Notes: generated by a model from the letters alone, not told the origin. Counted from the stretch's first letter, positions 1 to 8,735 are shown. The stretch is DNA of 32,201 nt from Sulfurimonas sp. (GCA_030949825.1 JAUZSC010000017.1:1-32201), one strand, 5' to 3'. Numbers and translations: made by a program.

Positions 1-49
1 AACATAAAATATTTGATAGAATAGACTGAAAATAAATAAAGGATTGCTC

Positions 50-259
50 ATGACTATGATGATAAATATTCAAGATCATTATCTTGGACAACTAAAAACT
101 TTTATAAAATCATTGCCTGTAAATGCTGTTGAAATAAAAGACTCATTGGATACTGAACTCTCAAATAGAATTAATAATTACCAAAATAATAAAGCACAGA
201 GTGTATCTTTTGATAATGGACTCGATGCTATTAGAAGTAAGTTAATATCGAAAATTTAG
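50..259 (+). CDS. Type II toxin-antitoxin system antitoxin
   Basis: A 69-residue acidic, helix-rich protein with no signal peptide or membrane segment, of the small antitoxin type that pairs with RelE/ParE toxins. The ATG at 50 is preferred over the TTG at 44 because AGGA at 40-43 lies 6 nt before it; a TAGAAT -10-like hexamer is at 17-22. It would bind and neutralise the toxin encoded immediately downstream and probably repress its own promoter, as family members do. The downstream toxin frame is visibly decayed, so this antitoxin is probably an orphan remnant. The assignment rests on sequence style (the DGLD-x-IRSKL-like C-terminus) and on the toxin-like neighbour. Confidence 0.6.
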   Translation: MTMMINIQDHYLGQLKTFIKSLPVNAVEIKDSLDTELSNRINNYQNNKAQSVSFDNGLDAIRSKLISKI

Positions 260-520
260 TCCTAGAAAAAACAGATAGATTTAATGAAGAGCTAACTATT
301 ATCCTTGATTTTATAGCTGAGGATAGTGTTAATAGAGCTTTAATCTTCTTTGATAATCTTATAGTAAAAGTTAAAAAAATACCTGAAAATCCTTACGTCT
401 ACAGACAAAGAAACTTTTTTGATGATGGGAAAACTAGAGAACTAATTTTCAAATTACATAGATGATGAATCTCAAAAAATTATAATTCTTGGTATTTTTA
501 ATCAAAATATTTGGGAATAA
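241..520 (+). pseudogene. Decayed ParE/RelE-family toxin
   Basis: Translation from 241 gives a RelE/ParE-like protein: a helical N-terminus, an ENPYVYRQRNFFDDGKTREL stretch typical of ParE core strands, then a premature stop after RELIFKLHR. The expected last strands (YIDDESQKIIILGIFNQN, then IWE) are encoded directly afterwards in the next frame and stop at 518-520. So there is a frameshift near 450-457 (net +1, or loss of 2 nt). In addition, no ATG, GTG or TTG occurs in the toxin frame between the in-frame stop at 238-240 and the break. Both lesions suggest an inactive toxin. Its end overlaps the end of the convergent DUF819 gene by 19 nt. Confidence 0.65.
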
Positions 521-1638
521 TAAATTAAAATATTTCCAACAGCCAAACCACCCAAAGTACCGATAAGATAACCCATAATCGCCATTAAAACACCTACACT
601 TACCAATGATTTGTTATACGCTGCGGCTAAGATTGGGGCAGATGCTACTCCGCCTATGTTTGAAAGAGATGCTACGGCTACTGAGAATAAATCTAACTTG
701 AATATTTTTGCACCAAGAACCATAAGAACTGCGTGAATCACTAAGATAAGAAAGCCCGCAAGCACATAGATGCCAACATCTGAGAAACTCTCAAAGACTG
801 CCTTAGAACCAATGAGCGCTATGATGATATACAGCATCGTTGTTGCGACTTCACTTGAACCATTCATCTCTTTTAGTTTTGTAAATGAGCCTAGAACTCC
901 TAGAACTGATGCCACTAAAACAATCGTTGTAGTTGTGTTTAAAATTGTCAAATACTCTGCAATAAACTGCGCAAGAAAAGAAGCAGAGATGCCAAGTAAA
1001 ATGATAAGCCAATAACGCTTCACTCCCATAGTACAGGCACAGCCAATATTTCCAATATACGCCATGTTTTGCTCACTCTTTGTAAAACGGTTAAAGATGT
1101 GCGCAAAGGGAACTAAAAAGAGAAGTAACATAACCCATAGCGTGTAGTTTACACTGTCAACTACAAGTGCATATGCAAAAGCGCTCTCGGAAACTTCAAG
1201 TGCTGAACCAACGGCTATCATATTTGCAGTTCCACCCATCCAACTTCCTGCTAATGCACCAAAAGCAGATGCCATATCTTTGTTAAAGTCAAACAACACC
1301 GCTACGACTATAAAGCCAACAGTAAGTGAGAAAAGTGCTAGAATGTAAGCGATAAGTAAAGATTTACCTAGCTTAAAAAAATGTCTAAAATCAACTTGAA
1401 GTAGCATTAAAAAAAGCATAGCTGGGAGTAAGTTTGTTTTTGTCAGGGAGTAGATGCTGTTTATCTCTTGGTTGTACTCAAACACACCTAGAGATGCAAG
1501 TAGCATACTAAAAGCGTAAATCATTACAACCGCTGGAACAAACTTAAAGACCTTCCAAGAAGTCTTTGATTCTAAGCTATGAAAACCTGTCGCTATAAAG
1601 GCAAGTACAAAAAGATAAAGTATCGGTGTGCTAATCAC
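502..1638 (-). CDS. DUF819 family integral membrane protein
   Basis: A 378-residue, very hydrophobic protein with about 10-11 predicted membrane segments. It matches the DUF819 (YjcL-like) family in overall length and in conserved glycine-rich stretches, such as GALAGSWMGGTANMIAVGSAL near residue 130 and SNIGGVASAPILAAAYNK near residue 330, which look like the two halves of an inverted-repeat transporter fold. The substrate is unknown; the family is distantly transporter-like. Its ATG overlaps the last 8 nt of the upstream amidase gene, so the two are probably co-transcribed and translationally coupled. Membrane location is secure; function is not assigned. Confidence 0.85.
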   Translation of the reverse strand: MISTPILYLFVLAFIATGFHSLESKTSWKVFKFVPAVVMIYAFSMLLASLGVFEYNQEINSIYSLTKTNLLPAMLFLMLLQVDFRHFFKLGKSLLIAYILALFSLTVGFIVVAVLFDFNKDMASAFGALAGSWMGGTANMIAVGSALEVSESAFAYALVVDSVNYTLWVMLLLFLVPFAHIFNRFTKSEQNMAYIGNIGCACTMGVKRYWLIILLGISASFLAQFIAEYLTILNTTTTIVLVASVLGVLGSFTKLKEMNGSSEVATTMLYIIIALIGSKAVFESFSDVGIYVLAGFLILVIHAVLMVLGAKIFKLDLFSVAVASLSNIGGVASAPILAAAYNKSLVSVGVLMAIMGYLIGTLGGLAVGNILIYYSQIF

Positions 1639-2278
1639 AAGGCGCGGCTTTAAAACCTGAAATATTAAAACGCAAATCTCTCATAAATTCTGAACCTGGA
1701 TCAAATTTTTCTGTTCTGTATCCATCATCTTTTTCTAGCCAAAGCTCTGTGTCCTCAAAGCATCTGTACTCATGGTGCCCTACAACATACTCTATAGTAG
1801 GAAATTTCTTTTGTAGGTATTTTACTAAGAATATATTTGCTAAAAGTTGATTAACCGTAAGGTCTTCTTTATAGCCGACACCACCAACATTTTCAATGCC
1901 TATAGAGTTGTAGTTCAGTCCAATAACATGACGCGCCATAAAGTCGAGTGGCATTAACTGATGAATCGTTCCATCGCGTTCAACCATAAAATGCGTCGAA
2001 ACATTCAAAGCACTCGCCTTAGAAATCTCGGGTCTATCGTTTGGTAAAGTTGAACGAGTGAAGCGTTCTACAGATGTTTCGTAAGTCTTAATTGCCGTAT
2101 AATGGATAAGCACTATTTTAGGAATAATTTTAATATTTTTTACATTTAAGCCGTAATGGTTTTTGATGTAGTCTTTTGTAAGCTGGATTCTTTTTTCATC
2201 AAACTGTATAGGTGTTTGAATGATTTCGTAGGCAAAAAGTGACAAATTCAGTGTGAATAAAAGTACTAGTATTTTCAT
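1631..2278 (-). CDS. Periplasmic N-acetylmuramoyl-L-alanine amidase (Amidase_2 family)
   Basis: A 215-residue protein with an N-terminal signal peptide (MKILVLLFTLNLSLFA) and an Amidase_2/PGRP-type zinc hydrolase domain. Likely zinc ligands are H59 (IHYTA), H168 (VVGHHEY) and D193 (KFDPG); E129 in NSIGIENVG is the usual catalytic acid. It should cleave the bond between N-acetylmuramic acid and L-Ala in peptidoglycan or its turnover fragments, in the periplasm, as AmiD-type enzymes do. The segment between H168 and DPG (residues 171-190) is longer than in the AmiD core. First gene of a two-gene minus-strand unit with DUF819. No lipobox was seen, so it is probably soluble. Confidence 0.85.
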   Translation of the reverse strand: MKILVLLFTLNLSLFAYEIIQTPIQFDEKRIQLTKDYIKNHYGLNVKNIKIIPKIVLIHYTAIKTYETSVERFTRSTLPNDRPEISKASALNVSTHFMVERDGTIHQLMPLDFMARHVIGLNYNSIGIENVGGVGYKEDLTVNQLLANIFLVKYLQKKFPTIEYVVGHHEYRCFEDTELWLEKDDGYRTEKFDPGSEFMRDLRFNISGFKAAPCD

Positions 2279-2350
2279 GGCGTAAAGTTACCCTCTATTT
2301 TTTTTGATAGTGTAACATATCTTTAACATATTTTATAAAAAGGTCGCTTA

Positions 2351-3703
2351 ATGAAAATAATTCTGCTTTTATCTGCCCTTATTTTAGTAAATGCATCTGC
2401 AATTACGCTTCCATCCACTTCATCCCAAAACTCACTTATCGTTTATAATTCGAATGTTGGTTTAGTGCATGAAAAACGAGAACTCAAACTTCAAAAAAAT
2501 GATAGACAAATCATTTATACAGGCGTAGCATCTAGCATCAATACTGATTCTGTAAATGTTTCGCTCCCCTCTGGCATCTCACTGTATTCCCAACAGTACC
2601 GCTACGATAAGCTAAGCAAAGCGAAACTCATAGATGCACATATCGGGAAGAGCGTTCAAGTAAAAGTAGCCAAAGATGCTAAAAACTTTAAAGTCATAGA
2701 TGCTGTCTTACTTTCTAATGATGGGAATTCTTGTATTGTTAAGAGTGAAAATAAAATCATCACCGTTGCTAGTAAAGACATTATCTTTAAAAGTATTCCT
2801 AAAGAGCTTATAACAAAACCTTCGCTTGTTTGGAATATAAAGTCCAAGAAAAATATCAACTCAGATTTAACTATAGACTACCTTATCAACAACATTTCAT
2901 GGAAAAGTAACTATATTCTAAATCTTGATGGTGATAATGCAGATTTAAATGGATGGATAACACTTGATAATCGCTCAGGAAAAAGTTTTAAAAATACCTC
3001 ACTCCATGTTTTAGCTGGTGAGTTAAACCGAGCGCAACAACCACGACATAACTATAGAGTAGCAAAGTCTATGGTGATGAATGATTCCATGCAAGGAGTA
3101 ACCCAACAAGCACATGAGGGTTATCATTTTTATACCATACCCTTTAAAGTGACACTTGCAAACAATGAAAGAACACAGATTAAGTTCATTACGCAGCGTG
3201 ACATTCCTGTAAAAAGAAAATATACTGTCACTATGAGTAATCCAAATTATTTAAGAGGTGAATCAAGCCGTGATGTTACACAGTTTATAAGTATGAAAGG
3301 GCTTGAGTACCCTCTTCCATCGGGAATTGTGCGAACCTATTCAAAACTAGAAAAAACGACTATACTTCTTGGTGAGACTAGAATCAAGCATACGCCAAAA
3401 GACACAGCTATTTCGCTCAAACTCGGAAAAAACTTTGATGTTAAAGTAAAAGAAACACTTCTAAATCGCGACAAAGGAAATTGGAAACTTGATGTAGATG
3501 CGCAGTACTCTATTAAAAATAGTTCTGATGAAACCAAAGATATTGAGATACTCATTCCATTTAATAAAAATGATGGAAGTGAAGTTAAAAGTGATGTTAA
3601 ATATACATTTACAAAAGGAAATATGGTCACATTTAAACTTCGAGTTAAAGCCAACAGTACAAAGAAATTTAAAGTATTTTACAGAACTAAAATAAAAAAC
3701 TAA
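2351..3703 (+). CDS. DUF4139 domain-containing secreted protein
   Basis: A 450-residue protein with a cleavable signal peptide (MKIILLLSALILVNASA). The body is beta-rich and matches the DUF4139 (mucoidy-inhibitor A-like) family: an N-terminal VYNSNVGLVHEKREL segment, a central DLTIDYLINNISWKSNYIL stretch and a C-terminal immunoglobulin-like region. Such proteins are periplasmic or surface associated and of unknown biochemical role. The start is supported by AAGG at 2340-2343. The upstream region, shared with the divergent amidase gene, contains two TAACATA copies 11 bp apart (2313-2330). The next gene starts 11 nt downstream, so co-transcription is likely. Confidence 0.8.
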   Translation: MKIILLLSALILVNASAITLPSTSSQNSLIVYNSNVGLVHEKRELKLQKNDRQIIYTGVASSINTDSVNVSLPSGISLYSQQYRYDKLSKAKLIDAHIGKSVQVKVAKDAKNFKVIDAVLLSNDGNSCIVKSENKIITVASKDIIFKSIPKELITKPSLVWNIKSKKNINSDLTIDYLINNISWKSNYILNLDGDNADLNGWITLDNRSGKSFKNTSLHVLAGELNRAQQPRHNYRVAKSMVMNDSMQGVTQQAHEGYHFYTIPFKVTLANNERTQIKFITQRDIPVKRKYTVTMSNPNYLRGESSRDVTQFISMKGLEYPLPSGIVRTYSKLEKTTILLGETRIKHTPKDTAISLKLGKNFDVKVKETLLNRDKGNWKLDVDAQYSIKNSSDETKDIEILIPFNKNDGSEVKSDVKYTFTKGNMVTFKLRVKANSTKKFKVFYRTKIKN

Positions 3704-3713
3704 AAGGAATAAA

Positions 3714-4457
3714 GTGGCAAAAAAATACATAATACTTGATACAGAAACAACAGGAACAAGTGAGACAGATAGAATTATACAACTAGGGTTTATAGTTCTT
3801 GGAGCAAAAGAAGTAGAAGTTCAAAACGAATTTTGTAGTACTGATGTACCTATAAGTTTTGGAGCCATGGAAGTGCATGGTGTTACTCCTGATATGATAG
3901 AGGGTAAAGTGACTTGTACGGAGATGACTGCGTATAAACGACTCCAAGAGCTAAATACAGATGAAAACTATATGATAATTCATAATGCTCCCTTTGACTT
4001 AGGTATGCTTAAAAAGGAGGGTTTTGACAACCAGATGCAAGTCATCGATACACTTAGAGTTGCAAAGCATATACTCCCCGATGAAGATGCACATAGACTT
4101 CAGTACTTTCGTTATAAGTTTGAGTTGTATAAAGATGAGCAAAAAGAAGCAGATGCTTTAGGCATAGAAGTTAAAGCACATGACGCTATCGGTGATGTGT
4201 TAATCTTAAAACTTTTACTTTCAAAACTTCGCACACTCACACAAGAGGCATTTCCAGATGCCAATCCTGTTGAGAAGATGGTCGAACTTACTTCAACACC
4301 AATCATAGTCACAACATTTAGATTTGGAAAACATAAGGGAAAATCACTCCAAGAAGTAGCAGGCTCAGATGCAGGTTACTTACGATGGATGTTAAGCTCT
4401 ATGGATAATCTAGATGCTGATTTAAAGTACTCTATAAATTTAGTTTTAGGTTCATAA
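3714..4457 (+). CDS. DnaQ-like 3'-5' exonuclease with ExoX-type C-terminal segment
   Basis: A 247-residue DEDDh exonuclease. Exo I is DTETTG (D9, E11), Exo II is HNAPFD (D95), and Exo III is AHDAIGD (H156, D161), giving the four acidic metal ligands plus the histidine. The C-terminus (about residues 212-235, FRFGKHKGKSLQEVAG then YLRWML) is the short DUF3820/ExoX-like tail seen in exodeoxyribonuclease X-type enzymes. It should remove 3' nucleotides from DNA in the cytoplasm during repair. Start is GTG, with AAAAGGAA just upstream. It follows the DUF4139 gene by 10 nt and overlaps the convergent modA by 6 nt. Confidence 0.88.
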   Translation: MAKKYIILDTETTGTSETDRIIQLGFIVLGAKEVEVQNEFCSTDVPISFGAMEVHGVTPDMIEGKVTCTEMTAYKRLQELNTDENYMIIHNAPFDLGMLKKEGFDNQMQVIDTLRVAKHILPDEDAHRLQYFRYKFELYKDEQKEADALGIEVKAHDAIGDVLILKLLLSKLRTLTQEAFPDANPVEKMVELTSTPIIVTTFRFGKHKGKSLQEVAGSDAGYLRWMLSSMDNLDADLKYSINLVLGS

Positions 4458-4467
4458 ACCTGAAACT
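4442..4467. terminator. Possible bidirectional hairpin between exonuclease and modA
   Basis: AGTTT-T-AGGTT pairs with AACCT-G-AAACT around a 4-nt loop, overlapping the stop codons of two convergent genes. There is no long T tract on either side, so termination is only suggested by position and symmetry. Confidence 0.35.
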
Positions 4468-5210
4468 GAGTATGCATAGCTTTTAAAAATCTCTTTAGCT
4501 TTTGCACTCAGTATGAATGCATAAAAAGCTCTTGCCTCAAGGTTTTTTTCACCCTCTTTTAAAATAACGATACCTTGGCTAATCGGCGTGTAGAGTTTAG
4601 CATCTATCTCCTTCCAATGCAGACCTTTTTTATAGTGTTTCATCTTTGGACTCATCAAAGATGAGGCAGCGACAATACCAATGTCCGTAGCACTCACAGC
4701 ATAAGATATAGTTTGAGAAATAGATTCACCGAAAATAAATTTATGTTTAAGTGACTCATATATATTTGCATTTTGTAAGGCTTCTTTTGTAGCTATGCCA
4801 TAGGGAGCGGTTTTAGGGTTTGCTACTGCAATTTTTCGTATTTTTTTATCTTTGAGTAGCTCTAAAGTTTTTGAAAAATCTTGTGCTTTAACACTAAAAA
4901 GCGCTAAAGAGCCTTTTGCATAAACGACTGGCTTACTTACTGCTTTTTTACTTTTATACAGTGCATCTGGATACTTCATATTTGCCGACATAAAAACATG
5001 ATAGGGTGCGCCGTGATTAATCTGTGCTGTAAGTTTTCCGCTGCTTCCAAGGATAATGCTTACGCTTGTATCTGGGTGAAGTTTATAAAATTCCTTTTTT
5101 AAGTCTTCTATGGCATAACTTACATTTGCAGCTACTGCTATTTTTATAGTTCCAGAAAATAAACTGCTTTGCAAAAGAAGAAAAAGAAGAAAGAAGCCTT
5201 GTGATTTCAT
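4452..5210 (-). CDS. modA: Molybdate ABC transporter periplasmic binding protein
   Basis: A 252-residue periplasmic protein: signal peptide (residues 1 to about 19), then the ModA fold starting KIAVAANVSYAIEDLKKEF. Typical features are LGSSGKLTAQI (oxyanion-binding Ser), APYHVFMSANMKYPDAL and the late AVSATDIGIVAASSL. It would capture molybdate or tungstate for a ModBC permease, but no modB or modC lies in this window. It starts 2 nt after the stop of the upstream porin gene, so porin and binding protein are almost certainly one transcript, suggesting uptake of a common anion across both membranes. A related oxyanion as true ligand cannot be excluded. Confidence 0.85.
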   Translation of the reverse strand: MKSQGFFLLFLLLQSSLFSGTIKIAVAANVSYAIEDLKKEFYKLHPDTSVSIILGSSGKLTAQINHGAPYHVFMSANMKYPDALYKSKKAVSKPVVYAKGSLALFSVKAQDFSKTLELLKDKKIRKIAVANPKTAPYGIATKEALQNANIYESLKHKFIFGESISQTISYAVSATDIGIVAASSLMSPKMKHYKKGLHWKEIDAKLYTPISQGIVILKEGEKNLEARAFYAFILSAKAKEIFKSYAYSVSGL

Positions 5211-5212
5211 GT

Positions 5213-6673
5213 TTAAAATAAATAGTTGAGTTCAAAACGGCTATCAAGGTAGTTGAAATCATCATCTCTCTTGTCAATAAAATCTGCGTAACCAAGTCTT
5301 AAGCGCCATTGTAAGTTTTCAAAGGCAGGAATATTTTGAACAAAACCTAAATAATAATACATATAATCTAAAGACACAAATTTTTCCTTATCGCCATTAA
5401 CATAAAGCACCGAAGTTTGGATAAAAACATCTTTGTAGATGCCCTCATCGTTTGCATTTACTTGTAACTCTAAACGGTAGCTTTGCGTGTTCGCTCGCCA
5501 GTTGTAGATGCCCATGGAGCGCGTGTATCCTGATGTCGGAAAGCCTCGCCATGGAGTGATTAAGTCTGCTTCATCAAAAATATGTGTATAGCCAAGATTG
5601 AGTTTATACGCATCTAACTCCGCCACGATTCGTGCTGCTAGCATCTGTGATGCTAAAGAATCTGGATTTTTATACCCTGAAGTATTTCCTGTGTATGAAG
5701 CTCCCCCAACTTTTCCAGCTCCATTGTCAAACTGTTTAATATAACGAATAGCTGGCGTAATTGTAAGTGAGTTTTTAAGTTTAAAAGCATAATTTAACTC
5801 TCCCATAAACTGTGAAAGCAAAGAGGGAACTGTATAAAAAGAAGCGTCTATTTCTAAGTTTTTTACAGAATTGTTCTCTATTTCAGCAATTATCAGAGCT
5901 GCATCTGTCGGCTTTCCTGCTGCTTTTAATGCTGAATATGTAAGACCTTTATGCATTGCACTATCATCATTCTCACTCCACTGCGGTTGTACAGCCGAAC
6001 TACTGTTTGCATCTCCTACCATCAGTACAGCATGCGATTTTTCATGATCTCGTAATTTTTGTTTATCTAAGTAGGCAAGCTGTATCTCTGTATCTGGAAT
6101 TATCTCAGTTGAAAATACAAGTGCATCAAAGGTATTTGGAACCATTTTTGTGTCATTTGGCTTCGTATAAAAAGTATTTACTATCTGGCGACCAAGCGTA
6201 ATTTCACTCTTCTTCATTCCGCTATAACGCACATACGCTTCACCTAAAACTGCCATTGATTTATCTTTGTTATTTACATAATTAAAACGGCTAAGCGTAT
6301 CTTTACCTGGTTTAAAGGCATTAACTGGATTGTTTGTATCGTTAAAAAAAGCGTAGGAGTAAAAAAGTGCTGTTTTAAAATCAAAATCATGCAAGGTAGC
6401 ACTTTTATACACAAGTGAAGCACCGAGTCCACTTACTAAATGTGTTTCATGATTGGCATCTTCATTTGCCCATTTGAAATTAAAAGTGTTTGAACGAATA
6501 CGCCCATAAACTTCACCCTCTGTAATCATTTTAGCTAAAGAGTCGACATATGCTGGATTTATAAAATAGAGGGTTTCTCCATTTGCTAATAGCGCTCGTT
6601 TTGTTTGTGTCTCTTGTGCAGATGCAGATGCATATAAAAAAATAATGAGTAAGTAGCTAAGAAGTCTCTTCAT
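5213..6673 (-). CDS. OprD-type outer-membrane porin
   Basis: A 486-residue protein with a signal peptide (MKRLLSYLLIIFLYASASA), alternating amphipathic beta strands through the whole length and a terminal aromatic residue (ELNYLF) recognised by the BAM machinery. Length and the GEVYGRIRSNTF and GEAYVRYSG segments fit the OprD/Campylobacterota porin family (about 18 strands). It forms a channel, probably somewhat substrate selective. It is the first gene of a pair with modA. There is no clear Shine-Dalgarno before the ATG; a TATAAT hexamer ends only 6 nt upstream of it. Confidence 0.82.
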   Translation of the reverse strand: MKRLLSYLLIIFLYASASAQETQTKRALLANGETLYFINPAYVDSLAKMITEGEVYGRIRSNTFNFKWANEDANHETHLVSGLGASLVYKSATLHDFDFKTALFYSYAFFNDTNNPVNAFKPGKDTLSRFNYVNNKDKSMAVLGEAYVRYSGMKKSEITLGRQIVNTFYTKPNDTKMVPNTFDALVFSTEIIPDTEIQLAYLDKQKLRDHEKSHAVLMVGDANSSSAVQPQWSENDDSAMHKGLTYSALKAAGKPTDAALIIAEIENNSVKNLEIDASFYTVPSLLSQFMGELNYAFKLKNSLTITPAIRYIKQFDNGAGKVGGASYTGNTSGYKNPDSLASQMLAARIVAELDAYKLNLGYTHIFDEADLITPWRGFPTSGYTRSMGIYNWRANTQSYRLELQVNANDEGIYKDVFIQTSVLYVNGDKEKFVSLDYMYYYLGFVQNIPAFENLQWRLRLGYADFIDKRDDDFNYLDSRFELNYLF

Positions 6674-6674
6674 G

Positions 6675-6713
6675 AAAGTATTATATAAAAATATCCCTTA
6701 TAAAAGTATTATA
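6675..6713 (-). promoter_or_regulatory. Candidate promoter region of the porin-modA pair with direct repeats
   Basis: The 11-mer AAAGTATTATA occurs twice on the plus strand (6675-6685 and 6703-6713), 28 bp apart, each giving a TATAAT on the minus strand. Either could be the -10 element; the proximal one would give an almost leaderless mRNA. Confidence 0.35.
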
Positions 6714-6737
6714 AACTAAGCAAAATTTTATCATAAC

Positions 6738-8102
6738 TTATACTGATAATATTATAAATAAAGTTAAGGCTATAAGACCGCTTATAAGAGCATAAGGAAG
6801 TTGCGTTCTTACATGCTCGATTATCTCACAATCTGCTGCCATTGAAGAGATGATAGTAGTGTCAGAAATAGGTGAGCAATGATCACCAAAGATTCCACCC
6901 GAAATAACAGCTCCGATAACAAGGGCGACATTAGCATCCATACCTAAAGCCATAGGAACCGCGATGGGGATCATGATACTAAATGTCCCCCATGAAGTTC
7001 CGGTTGAAAAAGAGATAAGAGAACTTAAAAGAAAAATCATTCCCCCAAGAAAAATAACATTGAGGTTATCTGTTGCCAAACTTGCTAAATACTGACCAGT
7101 TTTCAGGTCTCCTGTGACCTTTCCAATTGCAAATGCAAAGACAAGGATTAAAGACACGCTAAAAAGCTTTTTAGCACCCTTAAGTGAGGTTTTAATATAC
7201 TCTTTTGTAGTCATTGTTTTTGTAAGGAGATAATAAAAGAACATAAAGACTAAAACGCTTGCCATCGTGTAAAAAATAGAAGTCGAACCACTGCCCTTTA
7301 AGATATCACCATTGCCCGTAATGTATAAAAAAACAAAAACTAAAACCAGCATAAGAGAAATAGGAAGAAGCATAAGATACATACTCCCTTTTTCAACTTC
7401 AACAAAACTTTCACTTTTTGTATATTTCAGATTTTTCATAGGACCGATATCTATAGCAAACCATATATATAAGAATGTCACAAGCAAAGCACTCATCGCG
7501 TAAAAATTATAAAGTACCGAGTCTATTAAAAGTTCTAGCGCATTTACTTCTAAGCTTCCAGTAGATATTTGTGTAGTAATAAGTCCGAGAAGTAAAGCAC
7601 CGTAGCCATTTATAATAACTAAAGAACCTATGGGTGCAGATGTTGAGTCACAGACAAAAGCAAGTTTAGCATGGGGTATTTTGTATTTATCGCAAAAAGG
7701 TTTTCCTACCGCTCCTGAGATTAAAGCCGTTATGGATGTTTCTATAAAAATAACAAGACCTAAAATATAACTGAGCATTAAGGCTGAACGAGGAGAGGAA
7801 ACAAAGGCTTTTTGATGCAATGCAAAATGTATAAAACCGCCAACCCCTCCACTTTTTTCAATAAGCGCCATAATACTACCAACGAGAATAAGAAAACCTA
7901 AAGTTTTTAAAATCCAGTCCGTAGTTAAGAGCGTGTAAAACAGTTCATAAAGGGCTTCTAAAGAGTCAAGAGGAGAAAAGTTATTTAATATGAGAACACC
8001 TAAAAGTGTTCCTGAGAAAAGTGAAAAAATTACATTCTTAGTATAAAGTGCGAAAAAAATCGCAAGAAGCGAAGGAAATAAAGAAATATATGAGAATTCT
8101 AT
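6738..8102 (-). CDS. NhaC-family Na+/H+ antiporter, probable ATA start
   Basis: About 454 residues of a NhaC-type transporter with roughly 11 membrane segments and the family signature GDHCSPISDTTIISS near the C-terminus, preceded by SFSTGTSWGTFSIMIP. It would exchange Na+ (or an organic ion) for protons at the inner membrane. The first in-frame ATG (7871) would delete about 77 conserved residues; the frame stays open upstream and encodes a normal N-terminus (EFSYISLFPSLLAIFFALYT, then NVIFSLFSGTLLGVL). The codon where Met is expected is ATA at 8100-8102, 5 nt after a good Shine-Dalgarno (AGGAAAG) that overlaps the stop of the upstream acetyltransferase. No ATG, GTG or TTG exists in that stretch. 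Non-canonical start or mutated start are both possible. Confidence 0.8.
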   Translation of the reverse strand: MEFSYISLFPSLLAIFFALYTKNVIFSLFSGTLLGVLILNNFSPLDSLEALYELFYTLLTTDWILKTLGFLILVGSIMALIEKSGGVGGFIHFALHQKAFVSSPRSALMLSYILGLVIFIETSITALISGAVGKPFCDKYKIPHAKLAFVCDSTSAPIGSLVIINGYGALLLGLITTQISTGSLEVNALELLIDSVLYNFYAMSALLVTFLYIWFAIDIGPMKNLKYTKSESFVEVEKGSMYLMLLPISLMLVLVFVFLYITGNGDILKGSGSTSIFYTMASVLVFMFFYYLLTKTMTTKEYIKTSLKGAKKLFSVSLILVFAFAIGKVTGDLKTGQYLASLATDNLNVIFLGGMIFLLSSLISFSTGTSWGTFSIMIPIAVPMALGMDANVALVIGAVISGGIFGDHCSPISDTTIISSMAADCEIIEHVRTQLPYALISGLIALTLFIILSV

Positions 8103-8111
8103 AGCTCTTTC

Positions 8112-8735
8112 CTAAAATTCTAATTCTAAAAGAACTTGCCCTGCACGACCAAATTTTTCTTTATAGAGTTCACATTCTTTTTCTCCAACTTGTTTAAATC
8201 CAAGTTTTTTATAAAAAAGTATTGTCTCTAAAGAACCGATTTCTACTAGAGATTGTCCTATTCTATAACCTTTAAGTCTTGCAGTTAAAAGAGATTTTGT
8301 CATCAATGCTTTTAAAATTCCAACATCAATAAAACCTTCAACTTCTTCCATAAAGTCAAACATAAGTGTACGGTTGTTTAAATCAAAATCACAACACGAC
8401 ATCACTTCGAGTGCCTCAGTAGTATCTTTTTGGCAACCTATTTCTTTAAGTGCTTCTATAAAAGTCTCTTTAGTCGCTATGCGTGGCTCAAAACTACATA
8501 ATGTACCCACACTTTTACCGTCAAGCTCAGCAATCAAAAAATTGTTAAAATTACAATGTGCTTTTGCAGCTGTCTGTGTGAGGGCTGTTAGACCTTTTAA
8601 AATCACTTGATCATCGTTTGTATGAAAGATTAAATCAAAGATTCCATCTTTTTTACCAGCGCGTGAACTTTGCAGTATCATCTGCGCTAAAAACTCAGCA
8701 TCTTTAACAACAGCCTTTCTAATTTTAATACTCAT
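8112..8735 (-). CDS. GNAT-family N-acetyltransferase
   Basis: A cytosolic protein of about 207 residues starting SIKIRKAVVKDAEFLAQMIL, the usual beginning of a GNAT fold, with a C-terminal IGSLETILFYKKLGFKQVGE that forms the last helix-strand of the acetyl-CoA domain. The acceptor substrate is not recognisable. ATG at 8735 is preferred over the TTG at 8747 because GGAAG lies 5 nt before it. The stop codon TAG at 8112-8114 overlaps the Shine-Dalgarno of the antiporter gene, so the two genes are coupled. Confidence 0.82.
   Translation of the reverse strand: MSIKIRKAVVKDAEFLAQMILQSSRAGKKDGIFDLIFHTNDDQVILKGLTALTQTAAKAHCNFNNFLIAELDGKSVGTLCSFEPRIATKETFIEALKEIGCQKDTTEALEVMSCCDFDLNNRTLMFDFMEEVEGFIDVGILKALMTKSLLTARLKGYRIGQSLVEIGSLETILFYKKLGFKQVGEKECELYKEKFGRAGQVLLELEF

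Noticed and set aside
2298..2306. T8 run upstream of the amidase as a phase-variable tract
   Set aside because: A/T runs of this length are common in such AT-rich DNA and it lies outside the coding and SD positions.
6738..8735. Acetyltransferase-antiporter fusion by readthrough of the TAG at 8112
   Set aside because: The two are in the same frame, but a Shine-Dalgarno overlaps the TAG and the next residues match a normal antiporter N-terminus, so separate coupled genes are simpler.
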